DNA from: Natronorubrum texcoconense
Lineage (GTDB): Archaea > Halobacteriota > Halobacteria > Halobacteriales > Natrialbaceae
DNA length: 64,000 bases
Reading direction: 5' to 3'
NCBI RefSeq assembly: GCF_900100335.1
Contig: NZ_FNFE01000001.1
Coordinates: forward strand, 1,178,001 to 1,242,000
The translations under genes were made by a program, and so were the position numbers. The notes under the pieces are model-generated. The model was not told where the DNA came from. It searched no databases and saw nothing but the letters and a program-made list of their open reading frames with translations. Shown in pieces: positions 35,736-43,961 of this stretch (the stretch's first letter is position 1; each line of letters starts with the position of its first letter).

Positions 35736-36040
35736 GCCGAAACGCTTCGGCGCCGCGTCACTAGACTGTAGCGATGTGTTGCCGGTAATGTCTTAAAAGG
35801 GTAGCGGATTCGATCCCGGCTGTGAACGGCTCACACCCACGAATTCGTGTGTTACAGCCACACACTCTGTAAAAGTGATAACTACGTGACCGATTTGGGG
35901 AAAATGGGTTCGTTGGGACGGGTGTGAGGACTCGAGAACCGATAGCGGGCGGTCAGATAGCGACATGTTCCGACATGGCGATGCCGCTCCGATTCGCAAC
36001 CCTTATACATCCCTCCGGGAGTAGAATAGAGTGCAGCAGG
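35736..36040. other. Divergent control region, ribosomal operon and tRNA-Gly
   Basis: This 305-bp gap holds the start signals of two divergent transcripts. Near the operon side lies the minus-strand TATA element listed at 35791-35800. On the plus side CTTATACAT (about 36002-36010) lies ~32 bp before tRNA-Gly. No gene is visible. Confidence 0.5.
35791..35800 (-). promoter_or_regulatory. TATA box of the S10/spc ribosomal operon
   Basis: On the minus strand CCTTTTAAGA lies ~56-65 bp before the ATG at 35735. Initiation ~25 bp downstream would give a leader of roughly 30-35 nt without an obvious Shine-Dalgarno site. Confidence 0.5.
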
Positions 36041-36111
36041 GCGCTGGTAGTGTAGTGGTATCACGTGACCTTGCCATGGTCACAACCTGGGTTCAAATCC
36101 CAGCCAGCGCA
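36041..36111 (+). tRNA. tRNA-Gly (anticodon GCC)
   Basis: A 71-nt cloverleaf. The acceptor stem GCGCTGG pairs with CCAGCGC, with discriminator A at 36111. The D arm is GTGTAGTGGTATCAC. The anticodon stem TGACC pairs with GGTCA around TTGCCAT, giving anticodon GCC. The T arm is CTGGG-TTCAAAT-CCCAG. CCA is not encoded. Copies of its last ~20 bases recur downstream at 36233, 36380 and 36509. Confidence 0.95.
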
Positions 36112-36174
36112 TTTCTCCGAACACAACACCACGAGCGTTGCGTAGCAACGCGAGTATTCCGTGTTCGGAGAAAT
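36111..36174. repeat. Nested hairpin directly after tRNA-Gly
   Basis: The outer arms form a perfect 14-bp inverted repeat: ATTTCTCCGAACAC (36111-36124) and GTGTTCGGAGAAAT (36161-36174). The first arm begins on the tRNA discriminator base. Inside it GCGTTGC-GTA-GCAACGC (36135-36151) forms a second stem. Together they could fold into a long cruciform or RNA trailer structure. Confidence 0.8.
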
Positions 36175-36528
36175 CGTTCTTGGATTTGAACGAGACCAGT
36201 CGCGCGCAGCGGAGCGAGCACGTCTGGGCGTTGTTCAAATCCCGGCCAGCGCACTTCTGCGGCGAACAACTCCGACGAGCACACGCTACGCGGTGCTCGT
36301 CACTCGTGAGCCGTGAAGTCGCTCTGGGTTTGAATCAGACTGAGGTTCTGCGAGCGTAGCGAGCAGGTTCTCAGGCGTTGTTCAAATCCCAGCCAGCACA
36401 TTTTGACGGCGATCAGTTCCGATCGAGCACCGCGTACGCACGCTCGGTATCGGGAGCCGTGAAGTCGTCAGATCAGTCGCACGCAGCGTACGAGCCTGTC
36501 TGGCCGTTGTTCAAATCCCAGCCAGCAC
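36112..36528 (+). repeat. Array of three degenerate units, each ending in the tRNA-Gly 3' tail
   Basis: The tRNA tail GTTCAAATCCCAGCCAGCGC (36091-36110) recurs as GTTCAAATCCCGGCCAGCGC (36233-36252), GTTCAAATCCCAGCCAGCAC (36380-36399) and GTTCAAATCCCAGCCAGCAC (36509-36528). Unit lengths are about 142, 147 and 129 bp. Each unit begins with a hairpin: 36111-36174; GACGAGCAC/GTGCTCGTC at 36274-36301; CGAGC/GCTCG near 36434-36456. Each then has a CGCAGCG/GCGAGC-rich part before the tail. Units 2 and 3 share GAGCCGTGAAGTCG. The repeated tails resemble successive attachment sites, but no integrase gene is nearby. Confidence 0.85.
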
Positions 36529-36956
36529 GCGTATCTAGTGATTACTCGTGGATCCGGCAACTATCCTCGAGCCCGGACTCTCCCTCGAGGGCCACAACCG
36601 AGAATCAACCCGGCCATCGAGGCGGTGAGCAACCGATTACGTCGGAACTCGTGAAGAGCGATAGCGCATCGCCGTGTCGGAGCGTCATCTCGCTGGGAAC
36701 CGCCATCTGCCCGCAAATAGGCTCGAAGGCGTCGTTTACGAACGGAAACGACGAGTCTACGCTCGGTAACACGTGATTGTACTGACGGGACGACAGAGAT
36801 ATCCGTCTCGGTGACCATCAATAAAAGAATACTATCCGACTGATCGAACAGTTCTCGCAGGGTTTGGGTCAAAATCAGTAACTAATGCTGCCTGCGATTG
36901 GCTTTTATACCGTGGCTTGCTACGGGTCAATGGACAATTGAACTCGTGATTTAGCA
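36529..36956. other. Intergenic, 428 bp, upstream of the HalOD1 gene
   Basis: No credible gene. TTTTATACC around 36903-36911 lies about 46-54 bp before the ATG at 36957 and is a plausible TATA box, giving a leader of ~25 nt. Confidence 0.4.
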
Positions 36957-37310
36957 ATGCAAACTGAACTCCCTACCCCCGACGACGCGAACGACCTCCA
37001 GTACGACCAGACCAACGATCGCTACGTCTTTCACCACGATTTCGACAGCACCGCGACGATCACCACGACGATCGTCCACGCCATCGCATCGATCGCGGAC
37101 ACCGACGTCTCCCAAGGCGAGTTCTCCCTCTACGACAGCGTCGATCCGGACGCGCTCGATCGCATCTTCAGCAAGAAGGCCGACGGCACCGAACGCTCCG
37201 GCGGTCACATCGCCTTCACCGCGCTCGAGCACGAGGTGTACGTCTACGCGAACGGCGACGTCATCGTCTACCCGCCGACGGAGACGAGCCGTCCCGGCCA
37301 GCCCAACTGA
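36957..37310 (+). CDS. HalOD1 output-domain protein
   Basis: A 117-residue protein consisting of the HalOD1 domain, a haloarchaeal output module of unknown biochemistry that is often linked to response-regulator receivers. Here it stands alone. The order YVFHHDFDSTATITTTIVHA, IASIADTDVSQGEFSLYDSV, DPDALDRIF and a C-terminal GHIAFTALEHEVYVYANGDV is characteristic. It has no receiver, so it probably acts in trans. Confidence 0.88.
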   Translation: MQTELPTPDDANDLQYDQTNDRYVFHHDFDSTATITTTIVHAIASIADTDVSQGEFSLYDSVDPDALDRIFSKKADGTERSGGHIAFTALEHEVYVYANGDVIVYPPTETSRPGQPN

Positions 37311-37511
37311 ACCTGGCACCTGTCCGTCCCCGTCGCTCTCTACTCCCCGTTTTTCGACGCTCGAGAGCCGTCGCTTCGGCGCTCCGCGAGCTATCGAACC
37401 GCCGGGGCCACTGCCGCGTGAGAGCGCCGGAGCTGAAATTCGTCGCGGAGGTCGACGACTCGAAATCCGCATGGAACGGGTTTAGGAGCCTTCGCGTCGT
37501 CAGCAAACTCG

Positions 37512-37826
37512 ATGACGGTAATCGCACTCCTGAGCGTCGCACCGGTGGTCGAAGATAGTATGTCCGGCGAGATCGCGAAGGCCGTCGACGCGCTCGAGGC
37601 GTACGACGTCGAGTACGAGACGAATCCGATGGGGACGGTGATCGAGACGGACGATATCGGCGAACTGTTCGCGGCCGCGCAGGCGGCCCACGAAGCGGTC
37701 GACCACGATCGCGTCAGCACCGTGTTGAAGATCGACGACAAACGGAACCGAGACACGAACGCGGCGGCGAAAGTCGAGGCCGTCGAGGAGCACCTCGGCC
37801 GGGCAGCGAGAAACAAAGACGAGTAG
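37512..37826 (+). CDS. MTH1187/YkoF-type thiamine-binding family protein
   Basis: A 104-residue single ferredoxin-like domain. It begins MTVIALLSVAPVVEDSMSGE, has YDVEYETNPMGTVIETDD in the middle, and ends in RVSTVLKIDDKRNRDTNAAA. These are the signature strands of the MTH1187 (DUF77) family, whose members bind thiamine or a related pyrimidine. No transporter gene lies beside it, so its substrate remains inferred. Confidence 0.85.
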   Translation: MTVIALLSVAPVVEDSMSGEIAKAVDALEAYDVEYETNPMGTVIETDDIGELFAAAQAAHEAVDHDRVSTVLKIDDKRNRDTNAAAKVEAVEEHLGRAARNKDE

Positions 37827-37918
37827 GGGAGTACGCGTGGGAGGAATCTCGCGTTTGAGCGCGGCGACAAACGCTCGATCCAGGCGGCGAGCAGCGCCGT
37901 GGAGACGAGTGACCGACT

Positions 37919-38362
37919 TCAGGCGGGGACGACTTTTACCGGTCGATCGGTGTCGAGGATGACGGACTGGGCGACGCTGCCGAACAGTACTTTCCCGACC
38001 GGCGACTGTCGGCGAGCGCCGACGACGAGTTCGTCGACGTCGAACTTGTCGGCGACGTCGACGATGGCCGCGGCGGGGTTGCCGGTTGCCGCGTGAATGG
38101 TGGTGTCGACATCGGCTTCAGCCAGTTCGTCGACGGCCAGCGAGAGCGTCTCGATCAGCTCATCGAGCTCGTCGACCGAGAGATCGGAGCGAATCTTCCC
38201 GATCTCCACGTCCTCGTCGCTGTCGGCGAACTCGAGTTCCTTCCTGACGTGCAGCAGTTCGACGGCGACGTCGTCGGCTGCGTTCGGGAGATCGAGAACG
38301 GCCTCGATCTGCGCGCTCACTCGGTCTGGTTGTTCGTCGACCGGGACGAGTACTGTGTACAT
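37919..38362 (-). CDS. Universal stress protein (UspA family)
   Basis: A 147-residue single UspA domain from the ATG at 38362 (MYTVLVPVDEQPDRVSAQIE). It shows the first strand VLVPVDE and a late ELVVGARRQSPVGKVLFGSV followed by AQSVILDTDRPVKVV. The G-x2-G-x9-G(S/T)-type ATP loop is only partly kept (GARRQSPVGKVLFGS). It is probably a nucleotide-responsive stress protein. Confidence 0.9.
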   Translation of the reverse strand: MYTVLVPVDEQPDRVSAQIEAVLDLPNAADDVAVELLHVRKELEFADSDEDVEIGKIRSDLSVDELDELIETLSLAVDELAEADVDTTIHAATGNPAAAIVDVADKFDVDELVVGARRQSPVGKVLFGSVAQSVILDTDRPVKVVPA

Positions 38363-38552
38363 GGTCGAAAGAACAGTCCAATCACATATCAAACCACCCA
38401 TTGAAACACGTGCGTGGGAAAACCGGCACACGCCGGGCCCGCAGTCGCTCGTAACGACCCAATCTGCGCCGCCGTCGACTTGCTCTGCGAACGAACGGTC
38501 GAGAACGAAGTCGATCGGCTCGAGTCCGGTACTCGAGTTTCCTCGGACGCTG

Positions 38553-38930
38553 TTAGTCCAGGTGCTCGACGAACTCGACGACGTAGCCGCTCGGGTCGTA
38601 AACGAAAGCCGCCCGGACGTCGATGTGGTCCATCGTGACGGGTTCGATCTCGACGTCACAGTCGGTCTCCTCGACGACGTGTTCGTACGTCGCGTCGGTG
38701 TCGTCGACCTCGAGTGCGACGTGGTCGATCCCGGTCGGTTCCGGTACGGCGTCGCCGCCGGGATCGTACTTGAACTGGAGTTCGGCTCCGTCTTCGGTCC
38801 CGATGTAGACGTTTTCGACGCCGTCGTCGGCGGTGAAGCTCCAGACGCGCTCGAGGTCGAGGACGTCGGTGTAGAACTCGAGAGTCGCGTCGATATCGTC
38901 GGTCCAGAGTGCCGTGTGGATGACCTCCAT
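38553..38930 (-). CDS. VOC-family protein (glyoxalase/dioxygenase fold)
   Basis: A 125-residue protein with two beta-alpha-beta-beta-beta modules: EVIHTALWTDDIDATLEFYT, then GIDHVALEVDDTDATYEHVV and a closing FVYDPSGYVVEFVEHL. Potential metal ligands are H5, E or Q in the first module (ELQFKY), H69 and a late Glu (VVEFVE), as in lactoylglutathione-lyase-like enzymes. The substrate cannot be inferred. Confidence 0.85.
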   Translation of the reverse strand: MEVIHTALWTDDIDATLEFYTDVLDLERVWSFTADDGVENVYIGTEDGAELQFKYDPGGDAVPEPTGIDHVALEVDDTDATYEHVVEETDCDVEIEPVTMDHIDVRAAFVYDPSGYVVEFVEHLD

Positions 38931-39051
38931 ACCGGCGCTTTCGGATCTGCGACCATAATAGTTGTTCCTCGGAAGCGGAGGCAGTGGTGGATGTGGTGAG
39001 CATTCCTCGAGCCGTTCGCGGGAGTCGGATACCGCCAGAATCGACCGATGC

Positions 39052-39474
39052 TCACCGAACGACGGTCACGGGGACGGGCGACCGCCTGACGACGGTTTCG
39101 GCGATGCTCCCGAGCAGGATTCGGGTTGGACCGGATCGTCCGTGGCTCCCCATGACGACGTGATCGACGCCGTGTTCGTCGACGTACTCATTGATCGCCC
39201 TCGCTGGGACGCCCTCTATCAGCGCCGTTTCGATTTCGACGTCGTGTTCACGGCTCGTCTCACGGGCGCGCTCGAGTAACTCCTCACCTCGCGCCTCCAC
39301 CTGTTCTATGAGTTCCGGCGTGTACGCGTACCCCTCGTCGTACAGGTGATACTGACGCGGGTTGAGTACGTGGACGACGGTCAGTTGCTCCTCGGGATAT
39401 TCGCGGAGCGCGTACTCGAGAGCCTTCGTCGACGGGGGCGAGTCATCGAACGGGACGAGGATGTGGCGTGCCAT
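39052..39474 (-). CDS. Universal stress protein (UspA family)
   Basis: A 140-residue UspA protein from the ATG at 39474 (MARHILVPFDDSPPSTKALE). It keeps the complete ATP-binding loop VVMGSHGRSGPTRILLGSIA followed by ETVVRRSPVPVTVV. It is a second stress protein close to that at 37919-38362, but differs in sequence and keeps the nucleotide site better. Confidence 0.93.
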   Translation of the reverse strand: MARHILVPFDDSPPSTKALEYALREYPEEQLTVVHVLNPRQYHLYDEGYAYTPELIEQVEARGEELLERARETSREHDVEIETALIEGVPARAINEYVDEHGVDHVVMGSHGRSGPTRILLGSIAETVVRRSPVPVTVVR

Positions 39475-39716
39475 GATACCAATACGCATTGTACGAGCAA
39501 ATCGTCATCGGTCGAGTTGTGGAGACCGTACCGAATGCCGTAACGACGAAGCGTGTCAACGGGTGCTCGAGCGCGTGACGGACGGTCGAACGGCTGGTAG
39601 CGAACGGACCGAACACCTGAGAGGGCGAGTCGGTCGCGAATCGATGCCGAGGACGCCGCTCGATCGGCCAAATTACGTGAAAAAGTGGTATGTGTTATCG
39701 TGACGAACTACTACGT

Positions 39717-39857
39717 ATGAACTCCGAATGCCCCGACTGCGGATGGTTCGGCGACGCGAACGAACTGAACTGGATGATCGTCGAGGGAAACACCGGTGTC
39801 GGTGGCGAACGCGTCTGTCCCGACTGCCGGAGTTCGAGCGTGCTTCTGTTAGCGTGA
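39717..39857 (+). CDS. Tiny zinc-ribbon protein, 46 aa
   Basis: A short gene read directly from sequence. It starts ATG at 39717, MNSECPDCGWFGDANELNWM, and ends GERVCPDCRSSSVLLLA with TGA at 39855. Two CPDC knuckles 28 residues apart (CxxC...CxxC) form a zinc ribbon. Single-domain zinc proteins of this size are abundant in haloarchaea and mostly uncharacterised. It is convergent with the MFS gene, 4 bp between stops. Confidence 0.75.
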   Translation: MNSECPDCGWFGDANELNWMIVEGNTGVGGERVCPDCRSSSVLLLA

Positions 39858-39861
39858 GCGC

Positions 39862-41067
39862 CTACGAGTTTCGACGGTAGAGCACGATCAGGAGACCGAG
39901 GGCGACGAGCGAGGAGAGCGCGAGCAGCGACCACGCCGCACCGTAGCCGATACTGTCGACGAGGTAGCCAAACGCCGGTGGCGCGAACAGCGCGCCCGAG
40001 TTGAGCGCGAGTTGGCCGCCCGCCGTCGCGCTCGCGATGCCGTCGGAGGAGACGAGCGAGCCGATACAGGAGTAGTAGATGCCGGTGAATCCGAGGATAA
40101 CGAAGCCGAGCAGCGAGAAGAGGACGAGCGCGACGACCGGCGAGTCGACGACCGTGACGGCGACGAAGAGGACGACCGACGCGCCCGCTTGCGCGATGAG
40201 AATTGCAAGCGTCGAGGTCGTGAGCGATCCCGAGAGTCGATCCGCGAGCCAGCCGAAGGCGATTCGGCCGGTGCTGCCGGCGACCTGTGCCGCGGCGAGA
40301 GTTATCCCCGCGAAGACGACGCCGGCCCCGACGACCTCGTCGACGTAGAGGATGGTGTAGCCGGTCGTCGTGAACAGTCCGGCGCCGAGGAAGAAGCCGG
40401 CGACGGTGAGAATCGCGTACTCGACGTTCGCGAGGTGGCCGCGGATCCCGCCGTCGTCATCGGTCTCGCTCGGCCCACCTTCGTCGTACGCGATCCAGAA
40501 TCCGACGGCGACGAGCAGGGCAATCGCGCCGGCGAGGATGAACCCGGCTTCCCAGCCGAATCGCGTCGCCCCGAACCAGGGGATGACGAGGGCGCTGATA
40601 CCGCTCCCTGCCGTCACGCCGACCTGTTTGATCCCCATCGAGAAGTTGAGTCGCTCCTGCGGGATCGCGTTGAAGACGGCCGTGTTCGTTCCTGGCATCG
40701 CCGTGGCGTAGAAGGCACCGAGCACGAAGACACAGACGAGCAGTACGGGATAGGAAGGTGCCATCGTAAGAACTACTGCAGCGACGCCGAGTCCGAGCAG
40801 TCCGACCGACAGGACGAGCGCCTCGCCGTACCGATCGATGATCGAACCGACCGGAAGCAAACAGAGCGTATACCCCGTCATGAGCGCCGTCATCATCACG
40901 CCGATGTACGTCGCCGACACGCCGTACTCGTTCCGGACGAACGGCGTCACCGCGTAGATCGAGTAAAAACAGATGCTCGCGGTGACCTGCCAGCCGAGGA
41001 TGAGCGCGGTGTATCCTTTCCAGCCGCGGGCACGCACGTTGGAACTCACGTCAGTGAGTCCGCTCAC
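39862..41067 (-). CDS. MFS transporter
   Basis: A 401-residue protein with 12 TM helices in two halves around a charged loop (~200-215, GGPSETDDDGGIRGH). The motif between TM2 and TM3 reads GSIIDRYGEALVL, an MFS motif A variant; the second half has GWLADRLSGSLTT. It starts with GTG at 41067. It resembles oxalate/formate-type or monocarboxylate antiporter-like MFS members, but the substrate is undetermined. Confidence 0.88.
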   Translation of the reverse strand: MSGLTDVSSNVRARGWKGYTALILGWQVTASICFYSIYAVTPFVRNEYGVSATYIGVMMTALMTGYTLCLLPVGSIIDRYGEALVLSVGLLGLGVAAVVLTMAPSYPVLLVCVFVLGAFYATAMPGTNTAVFNAIPQERLNFSMGIKQVGVTAGSGISALVIPWFGATRFGWEAGFILAGAIALLVAVGFWIAYDEGGPSETDDDGGIRGHLANVEYAILTVAGFFLGAGLFTTTGYTILYVDEVVGAGVVFAGITLAAAQVAGSTGRIAFGWLADRLSGSLTTSTLAILIAQAGASVVLFVAVTVVDSPVVALVLFSLLGFVILGFTGIYYSCIGSLVSSDGIASATAGGQLALNSGALFAPPAFGYLVDSIGYGAAWSLLALSSLVALGLLIVLYRRNS

Positions 41068-41349
41068 TGTCGATCACTCCATCCGCCGGGCCGAGCGGTC
41101 CCGTTTGAATCGGGGTGGTCGGAGACGATAGCGGCTCGAGCGTGCGCTCTCGAACCGTCGCCGTCGTCCGAAACGAGGGCGGCGTACATACAGACATGCA
41201 CTGAGACCGAACTATAAAACACGTTCACTCCCGGAATCGAGCTGTCAGTCGAGCACGACGATCGAAGCTGGACCGATGAGCACGGACCGGTCGGTGGCGG
41301 CGAGAGCCGAGAACGGAACGCTCAACAGGCCCGCGGAGGTAGCGGTCGT

Positions 41350-41559
41350 ATGGAGCGTACGACCCTGACGGTCGACGGAATGGCGTGCGACGGCTGCGAA
41401 GCAACCGTGACGGACGCCCTCGAGTCGCTCGAGGGCGTCGTTTCTGCGACGGCCGATCACGAGACGGCGGCGGTACGGATCGAATACGACGAGGGATCGG
41501 TCGACGAAGCGACGTTCGGATCGACGATCGAAAACGCCGGCTACACGGTCCCGTCCTGA
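41350..41559 (+). CDS. Heavy-metal-associated (HMA) copper chaperone-like protein
   Basis: A 69-residue protein with the CopZ/HMA ferredoxin-like fold. It reads MERTTLTVDGMACDGCEATV, giving the metal-binding GMxCxxC site (C13, C16), then ALESLEGVVSATADHETAAV and a final ENAGYTV. It probably carries Cu(I). No P-type ATPase is adjacent in this window. Confidence 0.93.
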   Translation: MERTTLTVDGMACDGCEATVTDALESLEGVVSATADHETAAVRIEYDEGSVDEATFGSTIENAGYTVPS

Positions 41560-41724
41560 GCGCGGCTCGTCCGAATACGGTCCGACCGGGTCGGTTTTGC
41601 CTGCAGCTCGAACGCTGTCCGTAGTACAGCACGCTGCAATCGCTGCTGTTCGTAGCGAGCAAGCGACTGTGGACGAGTCGAACGAATCAAAAACGGGTCC
41701 ACCGTCGAAACGGTCGGCCGCGCG

Positions 41725-43893
41725 TTACTTCTGGCGGTCGTTGATTCCGGACGTGATCGTCGTGAGTCGGCTGAGCGGCGTCTCCTCGCCGACGGCCGCC
41801 TGCGTGAGGTAGAGGAAGCCGACGACGGCGAGCGCACCGACCTGAACGATGAACTCGGGGAAGACCATCAACGTGACGCCGAGCGCGAAGAACACCCCGC
41901 GAAGGGCGAGCGCTGGCGCTCGATTGAGATCGAACTGGTAGTTCAGTCCGTGGATGATCGCGAGCGCGCCGAGCAGGATGAGGAAGCTCGTCAGAAGCAC
42001 CCCGCCGCCGAACTCACCGCCGTGGTCGACGATTTCGGGGTGATAGAGGAACGAGAACGGTAGGATGAACAGCGGCGCGGAGATCTTCACCGCCTCGAAA
42101 CAGGTCCGCCAGAAGTTCGAGCCGGCGATCCCCGTCGCCACCGCGACACAGGTCGCGATCGGCGGGGTGAGCCCCGCCAGAATCGCCGCGTAGAACACGA
42201 AGAAGTGCGCGGCGAAGTCGGGCAGCAGGAAGTCGTGGACGAACGTCGGGGCGATCAGCAGCGCGACGACGGTGTAGGCGGCCGTCGTCGGCATTCCGAG
42301 TCCGAGGATGATACAGATGATCATCGCCATGATGGCGCCGAGGACCAGCACGCCGCCGGAGAGGTCCATCAGGGCGAGCGAGATCGCACCGGGGACGCCG
42401 GTCGCCTCGAAGAGGTCGACGACGCCGTTAATCGCGGCCAGAATGATCGCGACTGGCGCGAGGACGACGACACCTTCGCGAAGCCCGTCGATCGTCTGTT
42501 TGATCGTATCGACGAACTGCCAGAAGATGAGTCGGATGCTGGACGTGTCGTAGGCCGTCTTCGAGGTCGGAATCGCGATGCCGAGCGCCGCCATCGAGAG
42601 GACGGTGTAGAACGCGGAGGTCTGGACCGTCCACTGGGCGATCCCGAGCAGGTAGATGAGGATCAACAGCGGAATACCGAACTTGATCCCTTCGAGCGCG
42701 AGCTCGAGCTGGCTGAGTTTCACGTCGAAGTGTCCCTTCATCTCCGGGTTTTCGATCTGCGGTGCCGCCACGTAGTGGACGGCGACGACGATCGAGATCA
42801 TGAGGATCGCCGCGGGGATCAACCCGGCGACGAGCACGTCGACGTACGAGACGCCGGTGATGAGCGAGGCCATAACGAACGCGCCGGCTCCCATCACCGG
42901 CGGCAGAACCTGACCGGACGTCGACGCGACGGACTCGATCCCGCCGGCTGTCGCCGGTTTGACGCCGTTTTTCTTCATCATCGGGATCGTGAACGAGCCG
43001 GTCATCCCCGCGTTTGCGGTCTGACTCCCGTTCACGGAACCGATGACGGCGCTCGCCAGCACCGCCGTCTGTGCGACGCCGGAGCTGATGTACTTCGCCG
43101 AACGAACGGCCGCACGGAGAATCAGGTCGAACGCACCGTAGGCCTTCAACATCCCCGCATAGAGCAGGAACAACGCGATCCAGGCGGCGGTCAGCTGGGT
43201 CAGGAATCCGAAGAACCCGTCGACGGTGATGACGAGGATTCGGAACGTTCGGTCGAGCGAGAGTCCGCCGTGACCGAGCGTTCCGGGAACGAAATTCCCG
43301 TACAGTCCGTACGCGATTCCGGCGATAACCACCGCGAGGAACGTCATTCCGAACGAACGCCACGTGAGGTACAGCATCACGAGCGTAAAGGACGCGGCGA
43401 TAACCGTCTCGGGTTGCGTGATGTATCCGCGATCGATGAGCGACCTGAAGTTCGTGTAGAGATAGACACAGGTCACGAGCGTAATCGCCGCACACGTGAG
43501 CAAGGCCGCCGTGTCGAGTACGTTGTCGCGTGCGAAGAGCCGCTTGACGTCTTTTGTGATGAAGTCTGTACCCCCGTCGACGTTTTGAATCAGTTCGTAG
43601 AGGATGTACAGCAACAGAATCCCACCGAGGAATCCGATCCCGAACAACCCTCGTGGTGCCCCGGACGTCGACATGTGCATGATGTAGATCCAGAAGGGGA
43701 TCGTCAGCAGAACGAAAAGCGAGTGGAGCGTCGTATATCGCTTGATGTTCTCGCTCGAGAGTCGCTTTCGTACGTTCTCCATGATCGGGCGCTCCCCGAG
43801 TTCTGGGTCTACGTATCTTTGGTGCCCGTCGTCGGTTGCCGGTGATGCAGATTCGTCCGGATCACCAGCGTTAGTTGTATTGTCGTCTACCAT
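41725..43893 (-). CDS. TRAP transporter fused permease (TAXI type)
   Basis: A 722-residue membrane protein combining the small (DctQ-like) and large (DctM-like) permease subunits, as in TAXI-type TRAP systems. The N-terminal ~230 residues give several TM helices. The DctM part contains AVIGSVNGSQTANAGMTGSF, GGIESVASTSGQVLPPVMGA, ILGLGMPTTAAYTVVALLIA and GLTPPIATCVAVATGIAGSN. The partner binding protein is encoded just upstream (43962-45014) on the same strand. Import is driven by an ion gradient, probably of a carboxylate or glutamate-like solute. Confidence 0.93.
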   Translation of the reverse strand: MVDDNTTNAGDPDESASPATDDGHQRYVDPELGERPIMENVRKRLSSENIKRYTTLHSLFVLLTIPFWIYIMHMSTSGAPRGLFGIGFLGGILLLYILYELIQNVDGGTDFITKDVKRLFARDNVLDTAALLTCAAITLVTCVYLYTNFRSLIDRGYITQPETVIAASFTLVMLYLTWRSFGMTFLAVVIAGIAYGLYGNFVPGTLGHGGLSLDRTFRILVITVDGFFGFLTQLTAAWIALFLLYAGMLKAYGAFDLILRAAVRSAKYISSGVAQTAVLASAVIGSVNGSQTANAGMTGSFTIPMMKKNGVKPATAGGIESVASTSGQVLPPVMGAGAFVMASLITGVSYVDVLVAGLIPAAILMISIVVAVHYVAAPQIENPEMKGHFDVKLSQLELALEGIKFGIPLLILIYLLGIAQWTVQTSAFYTVLSMAALGIAIPTSKTAYDTSSIRLIFWQFVDTIKQTIDGLREGVVVLAPVAIILAAINGVVDLFEATGVPGAISLALMDLSGGVLVLGAIMAMIICIILGLGMPTTAAYTVVALLIAPTFVHDFLLPDFAAHFFVFYAAILAGLTPPIATCVAVATGIAGSNFWRTCFEAVKISAPLFILPFSFLYHPEIVDHGGEFGGGVLLTSFLILLGALAIIHGLNYQFDLNRAPALALRGVFFALGVTLMVFPEFIVQVGALAVVGFLYLTQAAVGEETPLSRLTTITSGINDRQK

Positions 43894-43961
43894 CGTTTGC
43901 TGGCCTCTCGTTGGTCAAAATGATCCACTGGTCCAAGTAAAATTCGGTACTTGTTAGCCGA

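Noticed and set aside
36112-36528. The repeat array as a CRISPR
   Set aside because: Repeats are too few and imperfect, spacing is 109-127 bp, and each repeat is plainly a tRNA tail copy. No cas genes are present.
42205-43845. A 546-codon frame antisense to the TRAP permease
   Set aside because: Composition is low-complexity Arg/Asp/Glu and no motif is seen; the opposite strand encodes a clear transporter.
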